Assembly: GCA_963708715.1 (NCBI GenBank)
Contig: CAVPSU010000002.1
Coordinates: forward strand, 248,001-312,000
From: DAIOEK01 sp963708715
Lineage (GTDB): Bacteria > Chloroflexota > Anaerolineae > Anaerolineales > Anaerolineaceae
Length of the DNA stretch: 64,000 nucleotides
Direction of reading: 5' to 3'
Shown: positions 19,379 through 28,652 of the stretch, piece after piece
Position numbering within the stretch: the stretch's first letter is position 1
Layout of the letters: each line of letters starts with the position of its first letter
The notes under the pieces: generated by a model
The model's database searches: none
What the model was told of the DNA's origin: nothing
What the model saw: only the letters and a program-made list of their open reading frames with translations
Program-made: the position numbers and the translations under genes

Positions 19379-20554
19379 TCAGAACCTTGCAGATGTATGT
19401 TGGTCGAGCAATTCGAGGAATTGTTCCTCGTACACCTGGGCGACCGTCTCAGGAGCAAAATGATGCACCAACCAGTCGTGGTCGACATGATAACCGGATT
19501 TATTCCGCAGCACCTTGCAGATTTGTTCGCCCAATTCTGCAGAATCTCCAATCGGGAAAATCTCACCCATTCCTGTCATGATCACGGGCTGACGAACCCC
19601 GGGTAAATTCGAAGCGACAATTGGAACCCCATTCATCATGGCTTCGATCTGCACCAAACCAAACGATTCAGTTGAGTTCAAACTGGGAACAGTAAGCACA
19701 TCCAGATTGGGGTAGAATGCTGACATCTGCTCCTGATCCAAGACACCCAACCAGGTCCAGTGATCTTCCTTAATATATTGGTCGATGCGTGGGAACAAGC
19801 GGGCTGCATAAGTATCTTCACCCAACACATTTTTATACTGACCGGCAAATAACACGACCGCTTTTGGAAACTCAGAAAGGATCCTCGGCATCGCATCCAA
19901 CAAGACTTCCACTCCCTTTTCAGTCGTAAACCGGGCAGCCATCCCTATGAAGGGTCCGCGGTCAGCGAGGTCATACTTCTTCCGGAATTGCTCCACCGCT
20001 TCCGGAGTGGATTGAGGCAGTTCAACTGGAGGCTGGATAATACCCGTCTTGGTTTTAAATCGGCTCGTGAACGGAGAATGATCGGCATAATCCTGGGTAT
20101 AGGTGATGATACGATCGGTAAACATCGCTGCCAGATTGTTCATTAGGTGGACGACTTGATTGACAGTCCAATTGAATAGACCGCGAGGAAGTTGCAAATC
20201 ACAGTGGTAGGTGATTATGGATGGTTTATTAAATAGCCTGCCCCGTAATGCAATTCCCGCGGCATCAAACTGAGGCAGATGCAGGTGGATGACATCGTTT
20301 TCCCTTACCAGCTTCGTGGCCAGGTACCCGATTGAGGCGGAGATGACCCCTTTGCTCACCCGGAACAGGACTGGAAAACGGACTACCCGAACGCCATCCA
20401 CCACTTCTTCATAAGGTAGACCCTTTTCATAATGACTGGTTAGAACGGTGACCTTATGTCCGCGCTTCGCCAATGCTTTCGCAAGTCGTTCGGTGTAGAT
20501 CGTCAATCCACTGGTATGCGGACGGTAATAAGTAAGGGCGATCAAAATACGCAT
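19379..20554 (-). CDS. GT4-family glycosyltransferase
   Basis: A 391-residue cytoplasmic, GT-B-fold retaining glycosyltransferase. The N terminus MRILIALTYYRPHTSGLTIY and RLAKALAKRGHKVTVLTSHY is the acceptor-side Rossmann start. GMAARFTTEKGVEVLLDAM and TESFGLVQIEAMMNGVPIVAS form the donor-binding E-x7-E region of GT4. It transfers a sugar from a nucleotide donor, probably onto a lipid carrier for the envelope polymers suggested by the neighbours. It starts 13 bp after the epimerase gene, so the two are co-transcribed. The specific sugar is not determinable. Confidence 0.9.
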   Translation of the reverse strand: MRILIALTYYRPHTSGLTIYTERLAKALAKRGHKVTVLTSHYEKGLPYEEVVDGVRVVRFPVLFRVSKGVISASIGYLATKLVRENDVIHLHLPQFDAAGIALRGRLFNKPSIITYHCDLQLPRGLFNWTVNQVVHLMNNLAAMFTDRIITYTQDYADHSPFTSRFKTKTGIIQPPVELPQSTPEAVEQFRKKYDLADRGPFIGMAARFTTEKGVEVLLDAMPRILSEFPKAVVLFAGQYKNVLGEDTYAARLFPRIDQYIKEDHWTWLGVLDQEQMSAFYPNLDVLTVPSLNSTESFGLVQIEAMMNGVPIVASNLPGVRQPVIMTGMGEIFPIGDSAELGEQICKVLRNKSGYHVDHDWLVHHFAPETVAQVYEEQFLELLDQHTSARF

Positions 20555-20567
20555 ATAAATTAATTGC

Positions 20568-21596
20568 CTATGCGAATAAGTGCGTGTGCTCAGAAACCCA
20601 TTGATACAACCGGGTTATTCCAGTTTCAACATCTACTTCCGGCTTCCAACCAAGCTCCCGACCCGCTTTGGCGATATCGGAAACATACACCGGTTGATCA
20701 CCGGGACGCCAGTCACCCCATCCGGTTTGAATAGGTTTACCGATCAATTTTTCCAATAATGGCGCGAACTCCATCCAGATCGAAATGGTGTTGGAATGAC
20801 CGCCACCGATGTTGTACACGCTTCCTGCCACTTTATCAATCCGGTCGATGGCTGCATCGTATGCATTGAGTAAATCTTCAACAAACAGGATATCCCTCAC
20901 TTGCTTGCCATCCCCATAGATGGTGATCGAGTGACCCATCACCGCGGCGATGATGAACCAGGCTACCCAACCCTGGTCTTCGACCCCGAACTGGCGTGGT
21001 CCATAGATGCAGCTCTGCCGCAGCACGACGGTCGGAATATCATAGATCCGGGAGTAGTCGCGAACATATTGATCCCCTGCGCCTTTGGAGCAGCCGTAGG
21101 GGGAGTGGAAATCCAATCCCAGTGTTTCCGGGATGCCGTGCGGATATTCGGCGTACTCATACCGGGTCGGTTTTTCGACCGTTTTGACCTCTTCCATCCC
21201 ACCATAGACCTTGTTGGTGGATGCGTAAATCACGGTTGGCTGACGTCCATTCAGACGGGCTGCTTCCATCACATTGAAGGTGCCCAACGCGTTGATCTCG
21301 AAATCCTCACGAGGCTTAACTACGGATGTGGTCACTGCCACTTGAGCAGCCAGATGGACAATCACGTCCGCTTCGCGGGCTGCCACCGTCAGTAATCCTG
21401 AGTCTCGAATATCACCGCTCACGATCTGGATGCTTTTTTCCCCATAGGTGTCTTTGAGCCAGCGTAGATTGATCAGGCTACCTGATCTGGAAAGGTTATC
21501 ATAAATTACTACACGCTCGCCGCGCGTCAACAAGCGATTAACATAATTGGAACCAATGAATCCAGCGCCGCCTGTAACCAGATAGTTTTTTGACAT
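20568..21596 (-). CDS. NAD-dependent sugar-nucleotide epimerase, CDP-paratose 2-epimerase-like
   Basis: An extended short-chain dehydrogenase of 342 residues. It has the NAD-binding TGGAGFIGSNY, an active-site Thr (YASTNKVYGG) and YGCSKGAGDQYV with the catalytic YxxxK. RQSCIYGPRQFGVEDQGWVAWF, IYGDGKQVRDILFVEDLL and WRPGDQPVYVSDI are blocks I associate with the CDP-paratose 2-epimerase/tyvelose branch, not with GalE or RmlB. The product would be a CDP- or other NDP-linked sugar for the adjacent GT4 enzyme. No CDP-paratose synthase or CDP-glucose dehydratase is in the window, so the substrate remains inferred. AAAGGAACAT precedes ATG. Confidence 0.82.
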   Translation of the reverse strand: MSKNYLVTGGAGFIGSNYVNRLLTRGERVVIYDNLSRSGSLINLRWLKDTYGEKSIQIVSGDIRDSGLLTVAAREADVIVHLAAQVAVTTSVVKPREDFEINALGTFNVMEAARLNGRQPTVIYASTNKVYGGMEEVKTVEKPTRYEYAEYPHGIPETLGLDFHSPYGCSKGAGDQYVRDYSRIYDIPTVVLRQSCIYGPRQFGVEDQGWVAWFIIAAVMGHSITIYGDGKQVRDILFVEDLLNAYDAAIDRIDKVAGSVYNIGGGHSNTISIWMEFAPLLEKLIGKPIQTGWGDWRPGDQPVYVSDIAKAGRELGWKPEVDVETGITRLYQWVSEHTHLFA

Positions 21597-21641
21597 ATGT
21601 TCCTTTCCAAGACCGGTGAGAAATATGCACCCGGCAAAAAA

Positions 21642-23441
21642 TTATTCTTCGTCTAATCGCAGAACAGCCATGAATGCTTCCTGCGGGATCTCGACATTGC
21701 CCACTTTTTTCATGCGTTTCTTGCCCTTTTTCTGTTTCTCGAGCAATTTCTTCTTGCGGGAGATATCTCCGCCATAGCATTTGGCAAGCACATCCTTACG
21801 CATCTGTTTCACTTTGGCTGAGGAGATCACGCGTCCACTGGCACAGGCTTGAACCGATACATCATATAACTGACGTGGAATGATGGCTTTTAGTTTCGTC
21901 ACCAATGCCTGACCCTTATGGTAGGCATTATCTTTATGAACGATGGATGCCAATGCATCCACTGGTGCGTCATCCACCAGTATCTCCAGCTTGACCAGCT
22001 TTTCAGACCGGTACTCCAGGAATTGATAATCGAGGGAAGCATAACCGCGGGTGCGGGATTTAAGGTTGTCGAAGAAGTCCACGATCACTTCGGTCAGTGG
22101 GATCTGAAAGGAGAGCTGCACCCGGTTTGGAGCAGGGAAATCCTGCGTGGTGAAGATGCCGCGCCTCTTCGTCACCAACTCCATGGTCGTACCATAGTAC
22201 TCCGTAGGGGTGATGATCTGAATGTTCATCCATGGCTCCCGGATCTCACTGATGGCGTTCTCTTCCGGAAGCTTGGCCGGTGAATCGATCAGGACGGTCT
22301 CTCCATTGATCAACACCACTTCGTATTCCACAGATGGGGCAGTGACAACGATATCCATATCGAATTCACGTTCCAGCCGTTCTTGGATAATTTCCATATG
22401 GAACAGACCCAGGAAACCGCAGCGAAAACCAAAATTAAGTGCCTGGCTGGTCTCCGGTTCATATACCAGAGAGGCATCGTTGAGTTGCAGCTTTTCGAGA
22501 GCATCCTTGAGATTGGAGTAGTCTTCCCCTTCCACAGGAAAGATCCCCGCGAAAACCATCGGTTTGACCTTGCGGTAACCCGGTAGCGGTTCGGATGCCG
22601 GTTGGGCAGCCAGCGTGATCGTATCACCGACATGGCACTCTGAAACGGTCTTAAGTCCAGTTGCAATGTAACCCACCTCACCGGCTTGCAATCCATCCGT
22701 GATCTTCATCCCGGGCGAGAAAATACCCACCTCGATCGGTTTGACTTCGGTTTTGGTCTGCATCATCCGTACGACATCGGTCGGTTTCACCGAGCCTTCC
22801 ATCACCCGGATATAGGCGATCACACCCTTGTAGGAGTCGTAATGAGAGTCAAACACCAACGCGCGCAGCGGTTTTTCCAACTCCACCCGCGGCGGAGGTA
22901 TTTTCGCAACGATGGCTTCCAGCAGCAGGTCCACATTCTTGCCATCCTTCGCGGAAACTCGGATGATCGTATCGGCAGGAACGCCGAGCAAATTGGCAAT
23001 GTCTTCCGAGACCGCATCGGGTTGGGCTGAGGGAAGGTCGATCTTATTAATGACCGGAATGATCTCCAACCCGGCATCCAGCGCCAGGTAGAGATTGGCA
23101 AGCGTCTGCGCTTCGATCCCCTGGGTGGCATCCACAATTAATAAAGCCCCCTCACAGGCAGCCAGGGCTCGATTGACTTCGTAGCCAAAATCCACATGCC
23201 CGGGGGTGTCAATCAGATTTAATTCGTAGGTTTGACCGTCAGCAGCGGTGTACATCATCCGTACGGCGGAGGCTTTGATGGTCACACCCTTTTCGCGTTC
23301 CAGGTCCATCGAATCGAGCACCTGTTCGGTGGTGTCCCGGTCGGAAACGGTACCGGTTAAATGGAGCAGCCGGTCCGCCAGGGTGGATTTGCCATGGTCG
23401 ATATGGGCGATAATGCAGAAATTTCGGATGGGTACGGTCAT
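21642..23441 (-). CDS. lepA: Elongation factor 4 (LepA)
   Basis: A 599-residue translational GTPase that back-translocates or remodels ribosomes. G1 is AHIDHGKSTLADRLL, followed by the switch region GVTIKASAVRM, G3 DTPGHVDFGYEV and G4 NKIDLPSA. The LepA-specific C-terminal domain ends with AKCYGGDISRKKKLLEKQKKG. Length matches the family. A -10-like TATACT (23455-23450) lies only 8 bp before ATG and there is no good ribosome site, so the transcript may have almost no leader. The epimerase gene follows 45 bp downstream on the same strand. Confidence 0.96.
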   Translation of the reverse strand: MTVPIRNFCIIAHIDHGKSTLADRLLHLTGTVSDRDTTEQVLDSMDLEREKGVTIKASAVRMMYTAADGQTYELNLIDTPGHVDFGYEVNRALAACEGALLIVDATQGIEAQTLANLYLALDAGLEIIPVINKIDLPSAQPDAVSEDIANLLGVPADTIIRVSAKDGKNVDLLLEAIVAKIPPPRVELEKPLRALVFDSHYDSYKGVIAYIRVMEGSVKPTDVVRMMQTKTEVKPIEVGIFSPGMKITDGLQAGEVGYIATGLKTVSECHVGDTITLAAQPASEPLPGYRKVKPMVFAGIFPVEGEDYSNLKDALEKLQLNDASLVYEPETSQALNFGFRCGFLGLFHMEIIQERLEREFDMDIVVTAPSVEYEVVLINGETVLIDSPAKLPEENAISEIREPWMNIQIITPTEYYGTTMELVTKRRGIFTTQDFPAPNRVQLSFQIPLTEVIVDFFDNLKSRTRGYASLDYQFLEYRSEKLVKLEILVDDAPVDALASIVHKDNAYHKGQALVTKLKAIIPRQLYDVSVQACASGRVISSAKVKQMRKDVLAKCYGGDISRKKKLLEKQKKGKKRMKKVGNVEIPQEAFMAVLRLDEE

Positions 23442-23605
23442 ACGGGTGAAGTATACCCGATTTTAATATTCGCCTGGTCAGGGAATGAGTGAGTTTTTGT
23501 GGCCTTGTAGGGTGTGGTCCTACCGCACCAATTCTTGAAAAGCTTTTCACTGCAACCTTGTTTGCATTGCTTGGGGAATCTCCTCCAACCCCTCCGTTTG
23601 GCGAT

Positions 23606-23725
23606 CTATTGTACCCCCTTATGAAGGGGATGGCTTTGCGTTTGACGCGGTCTGTGCGTCGCAAAGCCGGGGGATCCCTCCGGCGGACTTCGTCCGCCAC
23701 CTCCCTTATGAAAGGAGGACAATGC
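23606..23725. repeat. Hairpin-rich dispersed repeat, left copy
   Basis: A block of stem-loops lies between lepA and the restriction cassette: CCCCTT-ATG-AAGGGG (23615-23629), GGCTTTGCG/CGCAAAGCC (23632-23640 with 23660-23668), GGCGGAC-TTC-GTCCGCC (23682-23698), then CCTCCCTTATGAAAGGAGG (23700-23718) followed by ACAATGC. The last element recurs at 28869-28887 with one base changed, with a similar GGGATC hairpin and inverted arm before it. It looks like a family of small intergenic repeats. The rest of 23442-23605 shows no gene. Confidence 0.75.
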
Positions 23726-23737
23726 GATGGAGGCCTC

Positions 23738-23765
23738 TTTACGTCAACCAAAAATATACGATAAT
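23738..23765 (+). promoter_or_regulatory. Possible promoter of the restriction cassette
   Basis: TTTACG (23738-23743) is followed after 16 bp by GATAAT (23760-23765), 47 bp before the ATG of the methyltransferase gene. AGAGGGAAAATCATC supplies a weak ribosome site. Both boxes deviate from consensus, so this is tentative. Confidence 0.4.
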
Positions 23766-23812
23766 AAGGGATATAGATCGTTGCATAAGAAACCACTAGA
23801 GGGAAAATCATC

Positions 23813-26791
23813 ATGCCTGCGCCCGAGATAATCCACCAACTTGTCGCCCGTTTCTCTGAAAACCGCGAATCCTACCGCTCCGGGAAGTATAACGAAGCCC
23901 AACTCCGTCAGGAATTTCTGGATCCCTTCTTCGAAGCCCTGGGTTGGGATGTATACAATAAGCACGGATACGCACCGGATTACCGGGATGTGGTGATCGA
24001 AGACTCGCTGGAGGTGGAGGGGACAAGCAAAGCGCCGGATTACGCATTCAAGATCGGTAAAGAGCGCAAATTCTACGCCGAAGCCAAAAAACCGGCGGTG
24101 GACATCAAGTATGATGTGCATCCCGCCTACCAATTACGGCGCTACGCCTGGAATGGACACATGGCTTTGAGCGTGTTGACCGATTTCGAAGAATTCGCGG
24201 TCTACAACTGCAAGGATAAACCCAACCCCACCGACAGCGCCGCCACCGGCAGAGACAAGTTCTACCACTTCACCGAATACGTGGAAAAATGGGATGAGAT
24301 CGCTGAGATCTTCTCACGTGACGCGGTCTGGAAAGGCTCCTTCGACCGCTTTGCCCAGACCAGCAGGGGTAAGAAGGGCACCACCGAAGTGGACGACGCT
24401 TTCCTCAAAGATATCGAGGAATGGCGCACCCTCCTGGCGCGCAACATCGCATTGCGCAACCCAGACATTCGCGATGAACGCCCACTGAACTATGCCGTGC
24501 AAATGACCATCGACCGGATCATTTTCCTGCGCATTTGCGAAGACCGCGGGATCGAACCGGATGAGCAGCTCAAAGAATTAACCAAAGCCGTGAACATCTA
24601 TCACCGGCTGGTGGACTTGTTCAAACGAGCGGATGCCCGTTACAACTCTGGGTTATTCCATTTTTCCCTGGAGAAGGGACAAAGCACCGGGCCGGATTCC
24701 TTCACTCCCGCCTTGCACATTGATGACAAGGTTTTGAAGGACATCATCCACAGCATTTATTATCCTTGCCCATACATTTTCAAGGAAATTCCGGTGGAAA
24801 TTCTCGGGCAGGTGTATGAGCAGTTCCTGGGAAAAGTGATCCGCCTGACGCCCGGTCACCAGGCTAAGGTGGAAGAAAAGCCTGAAGTGCGCAAGGCTGG
24901 CGGTGTGTATTACACCCCCCGTTACATTGTGGATTACATTGTCCAACAGACGGTGGGAAAACTGCTGGAAGGGAAAACACCCATCGAGGCAGCCGCCCTC
25001 AAGATCGTAGACCCGGCCTGCGGGAGCGGCTCTTTTCTATTGGGAGCATACCGGCATTTGTTGGACTGGCACCAACAATGGTATCTGGAGCATGAACCGG
25101 AAAAATGGGCCAAAGGCAGGAATCCTGCCCTGATGCAAAGCAGTTCGGGTGGTTGGCGGATGACCACCGAGAAGAAGAAGGAAATATTGGTGAACAACAT
25201 CCACGGCGTGGATATCGACCCGCAGGCGGTGGAGGTGACCAAGCTGAGCCTGCTCCTGAAGGTGCTGGAAGAAGAGAGCGGACAGATGTCGTTCGTGCAG
25301 GAGCGGGTGCTGCCCGACCTGGGGAAGAACATTCAGTGCGGGAACTCGCTGATCGGGGAAGATTACTTCGCCGGCCGGTTGGTGGTGGAGGAGAGCGAAC
25401 GCGAGCGGGTGAATCCTTTCGACTGGCAGCGGTCCTTCCCGCAGGTATTTAAGCAGGGCGGCTTCGATGCTGTGATCGGCAATCCGCCGTATTTTAGCAT
25501 TGACGATAATTGGGAAAAAACTGATCCCTTAAGACTAGCAATAAAGAGTTTATATCAGCATATATATACAGATAAAACCGATATTTTGTTTTACTTTGTA
25601 GCGCGGGCAATCCAAATTAGTAAGAATTATGTATGTTTTATCATCTCAAGAGCGTTTCTGGAAGCATTTAAAGCGGATAAACTACGGGTTTATTTGATTA
25701 ATAATTGTAAGATAAATAACATTATCGATTTTCAAAATTATTACATCTTTGCTAACGTGGGCATTAGTACTTGCATCCTTAACGTTACAAAGAATGGGGA
25801 ACCTGAGGTGTTTTCTGTATACAAATTAAAGGAGGATCATAAGTATATCAATCACTTGAATAGTACAACGCTGATTAGCAACATTTTTGAACGTATCGAG
25901 GTGGTTCAGAATTCGCTTAATTCTCTTCCTTGGAATTTCACGTCTTCTTTGTTTGCAAAAATAAACAACAAAATTGATTCTGTTGGTATCCCATTGGGTG
26001 ATTTAGTTCTAATTGGTAAGGGGATGGAGACAGGCCTAAATAGTGTATTTGGTAAGAAGCTGATAAGTGAAATAACCGAATGGGGATTATTACCAGGTCA
26101 ATTCTTTAAACGAGCTTCTAATTCTGATATTCAGAGATATAAAATCAGGGATCGCGGAGAATATCTGATATATCCTCAACCATTCAAGGATCTTAAAGAT
26201 TTGCCAGATGGTTTACGAAAATACTTATCCGCCAACTCACAAAACCTAAAAAAACGAGCAGCATATGTTCGTGGGGATTGCGAATGGTGGAAATATACTT
26301 GGCCTTTACATGAAAAGTTATATACAAGAGTGAAAATTCTCACACCTTACTTGTCCGAATCAAATCGCTTTGCAATTGATGAGAACAAAGAATTTCTTGG
26401 ATTAACAGATACGACAGTGATATTTGATAGAAATCAGAATGAAAGTATGTATTACATCTTAGGTTTGTTAAATTCCAAACTATTATCTTTTAGATTCAAG
26501 AGTATCGGAAAACTCAAAGGCGCAGGTATTTATGAATATTTCTGGAATTCCATCTCAAAGCTATCAATCCGAACGATCAATTTCCAGAATCATGATGAGG
26601 TAGCGATGCATGATCGGATAGTTACATTGGTTAATAGAATAATAACTTTAATCAAAATTGAAACGGTAACCCCGCAAGAGGCAGAAAAACACGCCAGAGA
26701 AATCGAAGCCACCGATCGTGAGATCGACCGGTTGGTGTACGAGTTATACGGTCTGACCGACGAGGAAATCCGTCTGGTGGAGGGGGAGTAA
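23813..26791 (+). CDS. Type IIG-like restriction-modification enzyme (nuclease - N6-adenine methyltransferase - TaqI-like specificity domain)
   Basis: A 992-residue single-chain enzyme. The N-terminal nuclease-like part has KAPDYAF with Asp76 and FYAEAKKP with Glu90 and Lys92, a PD-(D/E)XK pattern. A helical connector precedes GGVYYTPRYIVDYIV. The SAM motif I is VDPACGSGSFLL (about 400) and the catalytic motif IV is VIGNPPYFSI (about 557), so the product is N6-methyladenine. The C-terminal 400 residues resemble TaqI-type specificity domains, ending in a coil (EKHAREIEATDREIDRLVYELYGLTDEE). Base composition changes abruptly just after NPPY: one 60-base line before it (25201-25260) is 65% G+C, one inside (25681-25740) is 20%, and 26701-26760 is 53%. 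That pattern suggests exchange of the target-recognition segment. The next gene starts 1 bp after the stop. Confidence 0.88.
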   Translation: MPAPEIIHQLVARFSENRESYRSGKYNEAQLRQEFLDPFFEALGWDVYNKHGYAPDYRDVVIEDSLEVEGTSKAPDYAFKIGKERKFYAEAKKPAVDIKYDVHPAYQLRRYAWNGHMALSVLTDFEEFAVYNCKDKPNPTDSAATGRDKFYHFTEYVEKWDEIAEIFSRDAVWKGSFDRFAQTSRGKKGTTEVDDAFLKDIEEWRTLLARNIALRNPDIRDERPLNYAVQMTIDRIIFLRICEDRGIEPDEQLKELTKAVNIYHRLVDLFKRADARYNSGLFHFSLEKGQSTGPDSFTPALHIDDKVLKDIIHSIYYPCPYIFKEIPVEILGQVYEQFLGKVIRLTPGHQAKVEEKPEVRKAGGVYYTPRYIVDYIVQQTVGKLLEGKTPIEAAALKIVDPACGSGSFLLGAYRHLLDWHQQWYLEHEPEKWAKGRNPALMQSSSGGWRMTTEKKKEILVNNIHGVDIDPQAVEVTKLSLLLKVLEEESGQMSFVQERVLPDLGKNIQCGNSLIGEDYFAGRLVVEESERERVNPFDWQRSFPQVFKQGGFDAVIGNPPYFSIDDNWEKTDPLRLAIKSLYQHIYTDKTDILFYFVARAIQISKNYVCFIISRAFLEAFKADKLRVYLINNCKINNIIDFQNYYIFANVGISTCILNVTKNGEPEVFSVYKLKEDHKYINHLNSTTLISNIFERIEVVQNSLNSLPWNFTSSLFAKINNKIDSVGIPLGDLVLIGKGMETGLNSVFGKKLISEITEWGLLPGQFFKRASNSDIQRYKIRDRGEYLIYPQPFKDLKDLPDGLRKYLSANSQNLKKRAAYVRGDCEWWKYTWPLHEKLYTRVKILTPYLSESNRFAIDENKEFLGLTDTTVIFDRNQNESMYYILGLLNSKLLSFRFKSIGKLKGAGIYEYFWNSISKLSIRTINFQNHDEVAMHDRIVTLVNRIITLIKIETVTPQEAEKHAREIEATDREIDRLVYELYGLTDEEIRLVEGE

Positions 26792-26792
26792 G

Positions 26793-27809
26793 ATGAAAAT
26801 TGAGATTGGTGAATTGTTAGTCTATTCTTGGTTACGGCATGTCAAAAACTGCCAAATTGTACAAACCAATTGGAAACCATCGCCAAGATGGTACAGCAAT
26901 AGAGAGGTCTGTAAACCAATTCTTGATCTAATCAACCCATATCTCAGCAGCCAAAATCTGGACGTTTTTGGTGGGAACTCAATGAAGCAGCTAATCGCTC
27001 AAGCAGAAATTGATGTTCTTGGTATTTCTGATGATCATGGAGATATTGGATTAAAGTATTATTTCGTTGATATAGCATTCCATGAAGGGGGATTAAATTA
27101 TGGAGACAAATCTGAAACAATTACTCGTGTACTAAAGAAATTTATCAGGACATTTCTCATTTACTTGTCATATTTTAATAAAGCAAATCCCAGTTCAATA
27201 CTATTTGTTAGCCCAAAAGTAAGTGTAAATAACATAGTTGCCCCAATAACTGAACATATTAATAAGCTTACAGATCTTCTAAAAAATGCTGGTTATCATC
27301 CGGAATTTGGATTAATTGTGAATGACAGTTTCAAAGAACAAATCCTTGAACCGACGATCAGAATAGCTAATGAAGTTGCCGATTCCAGTGAGTTGTTTAT
27401 GCGTAGCTATCAATTACTCCATTTATTCACAAATAATAAAGTAACCACGCTACAAAACCCCGACAGAGTAGTGGATGGACAAAAGAAGATGGATCAACCC
27501 AGAAAACAAAATGATTTTCGAAAAATTCATAGAATTTCCCGATGGGCAGAGCATCCCGAACAAATAAATCATAAGATGATTAAAGCATTCCTCTATTTGG
27601 AAAATAGTGACCAAAAAGTGTCGCTAGAGAATCTACAACAGCTGTGTTCCAAAGAGAATACATCTTATTACATTAAAAAATTTATGGGAAATTTCAATTC
27701 GATGAGAACTGATGATGGGAGCAGCCACGGTAAAGTATTTTATATTAAGAATGGGTATGTTTGTATGTATGATCAGGTTCGTGAGGTTGTGAATGAGTGT
27801 TTTCGATAA
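26793..27809 (+). CDS. Unknown protein coupled to the type IIG enzyme; possible nuclease-like fold
   Basis: A 338-residue protein that I do not recognise. It starts 1 bp after the restriction-modification stop (TAAGATG), so it is translated from the same message. There is no signal peptide or membrane segment. The region about 70-105 reads QAEIDVLGI and then YYFVDIAFHEGGLNYG, which resembles the acidic core strands of PD-(D/E)XK nucleases, but the usual Lys is absent. The middle contains ILFVSPKVSV and LIVNDSFKEQILEP. The C-terminal 90 residues (HRISRWAEHPEQINHKMI onwards) could be a winged-helix-like module. The gene is AT-rich like its neighbours. A role as an accessory or partner nuclease, specificity factor or regulator is possible but unproven. 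Confidence 0.8.
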   Translation: MKIEIGELLVYSWLRHVKNCQIVQTNWKPSPRWYSNREVCKPILDLINPYLSSQNLDVFGGNSMKQLIAQAEIDVLGISDDHGDIGLKYYFVDIAFHEGGLNYGDKSETITRVLKKFIRTFLIYLSYFNKANPSSILFVSPKVSVNNIVAPITEHINKLTDLLKNAGYHPEFGLIVNDSFKEQILEPTIRIANEVADSSELFMRSYQLLHLFTNNKVTTLQNPDRVVDGQKKMDQPRKQNDFRKIHRISRWAEHPEQINHKMIKAFLYLENSDQKVSLENLQQLCSKENTSYYIKKFMGNFNSMRTDDGSSHGKVFYIKNGYVCMYDQVREVVNECFR

Positions 27810-27836
27810 AGGGTAGATATTTTACACATCGATACT

Positions 27837-28652
27837 ATGACGATTACAGAAAAAACGCGGAAAGTACTTTGGGGTAGGTCGGGTAATAGATGCACATTTT
27901 GCAAATGTGAATTGATTTATCCAAGCACCGCTAATGATGAAGATTCAATCATCGGCGAAGAGTGCCACATTGTCGCTCAACAATTATCAGGACCAAGAGG
28001 TATGGTTGATCTTCCATTAAATAAAAGGGATGATTATGATAATTTGATTCTTTTATGTCGTATCCATCACAAATTAATTGATGACCAACCAAATACATTT
28101 AGTTCTGTATATTTAAGAACAAAGAAGAAAGAGCATGAAACGTGGGTACAAAAATCCCTTAGTTCTGGATTATTAATATCATCATCAGTATTCCCCGCTT
28201 TTAGAATTGACAATGGCAAGCAATTATTAGATTTGCTCATTGGTTGCGATGCAAGTGTCATCGAAAATGATCAAGTTTTGACTCAAGCTGAATCGGACTC
28301 GATTGGAAGTCTTACGCAAGACATTCACGACTATATTGATATGTGGAGCGATATCTCCCAAAGGGATCGAATTCAGGCCCAACTTGATTTGCATGAGCAA
28401 ATTACACAACTATCTAATTCTGGTTTTTTAGTCTACAGTTGTAATCGAAGGCAAAAATTAAATAACGAAGAGCATAATAATAGTATCATTTTTAATATTT
28501 GTTATATCCTCATCATTCGTGTAACAAATAGACTGACTAATAAAAAGGATAATACAATTGAAGAGATTTTTAAATGCAATGGTCAAGTAGAAAGCAACTT
28601 TTCTAATTTTGTATTTTTCGTATGTAAAAATCAGGGCATACACTTTATTTAA
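27837..28652 (+). CDS. HNH endonuclease domain protein
   Basis: A 271-residue protein with an N-terminal HNH nuclease. CTFCKC (Cys19, Cys22) is a zinc knuckle, EECHIVAQ carries the first catalytic His (His44), and NLILLCRIHHKLIDDQP supplies Asn69, Cys74 and His77/78. KKEHETWVQKSL closes the domain at about 110. The remaining 160 residues are of no family I know and may sense the target or regulate cleavage. The gene is AT-rich and starts 27 bp after the unknown gene, completing a three-gene cassette. A perfect terminator begins at its stop codon. It could be the cassette's second effector or a separate defence gene. Confidence 0.88.
   Translation: MTITEKTRKVLWGRSGNRCTFCKCELIYPSTANDEDSIIGEECHIVAQQLSGPRGMVDLPLNKRDDYDNLILLCRIHHKLIDDQPNTFSSVYLRTKKKEHETWVQKSLSSGLLISSSVFPAFRIDNGKQLLDLLIGCDASVIENDQVLTQAESDSIGSLTQDIHDYIDMWSDISQRDRIQAQLDLHEQITQLSNSGFLVYSCNRRQKLNNEEHNNSIIFNICYILIIRVTNRLTNKKDNTIEEIFKCNGQVESNFSNFVFFVCKNQGIHFI

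Noticed and set aside
23239..23814. 191-residue minus-strand frame through the repeat block into lepA
   Set aside because: Its sequence is translated hairpin repeat (PPFIREVADEV) plus the wrong frame of lepA; a similar phrase arises from the right repeat copy, showing that the repeat generates it.
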